NCBI RefSeq assembly: GCF_042683405.1
Contig: NZ_JBHUJS010000011.1
Location: 62,001-126,000 of the forward strand
Reading direction: 5' to 3'
Source: Telluria sp042683405
Lineage (GTDB): Bacteria; Pseudomonadota; Gammaproteobacteria; Burkholderiales; Burkholderiaceae_D
DNA: 64,000 nt
In this document: one piece after another, positions 63,366-64,000 of the stretch
Position numbering within the stretch: the first letter of the stretch is position 1
How the letters are laid out: every line of letters begins with the position of its first letter
Program-made: the position numbers and the translations under genes
Notes under the pieces: model-generated
The model's input: the letters and a program-made list of their open reading frames with translations, nothing else
Database searches by the model: none
Told to the model about the DNA's origin: nothing

Positions 63366-64000
63366 CTATTGCACGGGTTTGGCCGCCAGCAGGGGATACG
63401 GATTGATCGCAGTTCCCTTCCACCACTGCTTTTCGGGCGTCAGTTCGAATACAGTGAAATGCAGGTGCGGCGTCGCCGGGTCCGCATTGCCGCTCGATCC
63501 CACATAGCCCACCAGGTCGCCCCGCTTGAGCTCCATGCCTTCCTTCAGCCCTTCGGCATAGCGGTCCAGGTGCGCGTAGTAGTACGCGTAAGTCTGCGAC
63601 GGATCGAACTGGTATACCGTCAGGCCGCCTTCCTTGCTGTCGAAGAGCTTGACCACCTTGCCGTCGGCGACCGCCACCACTTTCGTGCCCTTGGGCGCAG
63701 CGATGTCGATCGCCTCGTGCGGCGCATTGCCGCGCGGCTGGCCGAAGGTATCGGCCAGCTTGGCTGGATCCACGCCTTCGACCGGCATCATCAGGTTGGC
63801 CAGGCCCGGCGGCTGAGTGGCGGCGGCAGGGGCGGGGGCGGGAGCAGGCGTTGCCGGGGCAGGCGCCGGCGCGGGCGCCGCTGCCGGTGGCTGCGCAATG
63901 ACTGGCGGCACCGGCACCGCCGGGGCCTCTCCGCCCCGGTTCTCGGGATACTGGTACAGGAAGATGAACATGGCCGCAGCCCCCAGCAGCGCTGCGATCA
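63366..64000 (-). CDS. M23 family metallopeptidase, N-terminal part outside window
   Basis: The frame stays open to the window edge, so the real start lies outside. The visible part (211 residues) has a hydrophobic membrane segment (IAALLGAAAMFIFLY), a long Ala/Pro-rich linker and a LytM/M23 domain with HEAIDIAAPKGTKVVAV (zinc His/Asp), AYYYAHLDRYA and HLHF near the C-terminus. It would act on peptidoglycan in the periplasm or activate amidases. All catalytic motif residues seen are intact. Confidence 0.9.
   Translation of the reverse strand, partial: IAALLGAAAMFIFLYQYPENRGGEAPAVPVPPVIAQPPAAAPAPAPAPATPAPAPAPAAATQPPGLANLMMPVEGVDPAKLADTFGQPRGNAPHEAIDIAAPKGTKVVAVADGKVVKLFDSKEGGLTVYQFDPSQTYAYYYAHLDRYAEGLKEGMELKRGDLVGYVGSSGNADPATPHLHFTVFELTPEKQWWKGTAINPYPLLAAKPVQ

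Overview
The window looks like chromosomal DNA of a high-GC betaproteobacterium. The likely family is Oxalobacteraceae (Massilia, Duganella or Janthinobacterium type). The evidence is the thrS-infC-rpmI-rplT-pheS-pheT-ihfA-merR block in Burkholderiales order, the gcvTHP operon behind a tandem glycine riboswitch, the many sensor kinases and c-di-GMP proteins, and codon use strongly biased to G/C in third positions. I see no prophage, insertion sequence or CRISPR array. An ORF6N-domain gene runs off the left edge and an M23 peptidase gene runs off the right edge.

Layout. 1-5 kb: ORF6N fragment, a PAS-LuxR regulator, the two subunits of a 3-oxoacid CoA-transferase, then a three-gene blaI/blaR1/metallopeptidase operon. 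5-8 kb: a divergent TonB-dependent receptor and a SIMPL-domain protein, separated from blaI by three perfect TAGACA-N4-TGTCTA palindromes. 8-12 kb: DctA transporter and a bacteriophytochrome kinase carrying an in-frame palindromic repeat. 12-18 kb: DUF885 protein, DUF1801 protein, 3-hydroxybutyrate dehydrogenase, and an alpha/beta hydrolase-RidA-RelA run. 18-27 kb: a 1427-residue MASE1/CHASE/PAS/GAF/GGDEF/EAL protein, an MlaE/MlaD-like pair with a lipoprotein, a flavin oxidoreductase and a zinc-type CDF exporter. 27-36.4 kb: tRNA-Val and the translation block, interrupted between infC and rpmI by about 1.5 kb holding DUF4242 and a low-GC gene pair that resembles a toxin tail plus immunity gene. 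36.5-42 kb: two two-component systems and a Crp/Fnr-type regulator. 42-48.3 kb: a type IV pilus minor-pilin operon ending in pilY1. 48.5-50 kb: prfC. 50-57.5 kb: a MacAB-like transporter operon that carries its own sigma54-type regulator and kinase, with a consensus -24/-12 promoter and twin upstream palindromes. 57.5-62.5 kb: gcvTHP. 62.6-64 kb: a ClpP-like protein and the M23 peptidase.

How it fits together. 3-Hydroxybutyrate dehydrogenase and the CoA-transferase would convert 3-hydroxybutyrate through acetoacetate to acetoacetyl-CoA, as in use of polyhydroxybutyrate stores. Signalling capacity is dense (RelA, a GGDEF/EAL protein, five histidine kinases). Two loci look self-contained and locally regulated: the BlaI/BlaR1-TonB locus facing its receptor gene, and the sigma54-driven transporter operon whose last genes encode the probable activator and its kinase. 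Two families of short palindromes recur: AAATGGGGACAGACCCCATTT pairs (two copies) and GGGACGGTCC-type hairpins just after stop codons (four clear copies).
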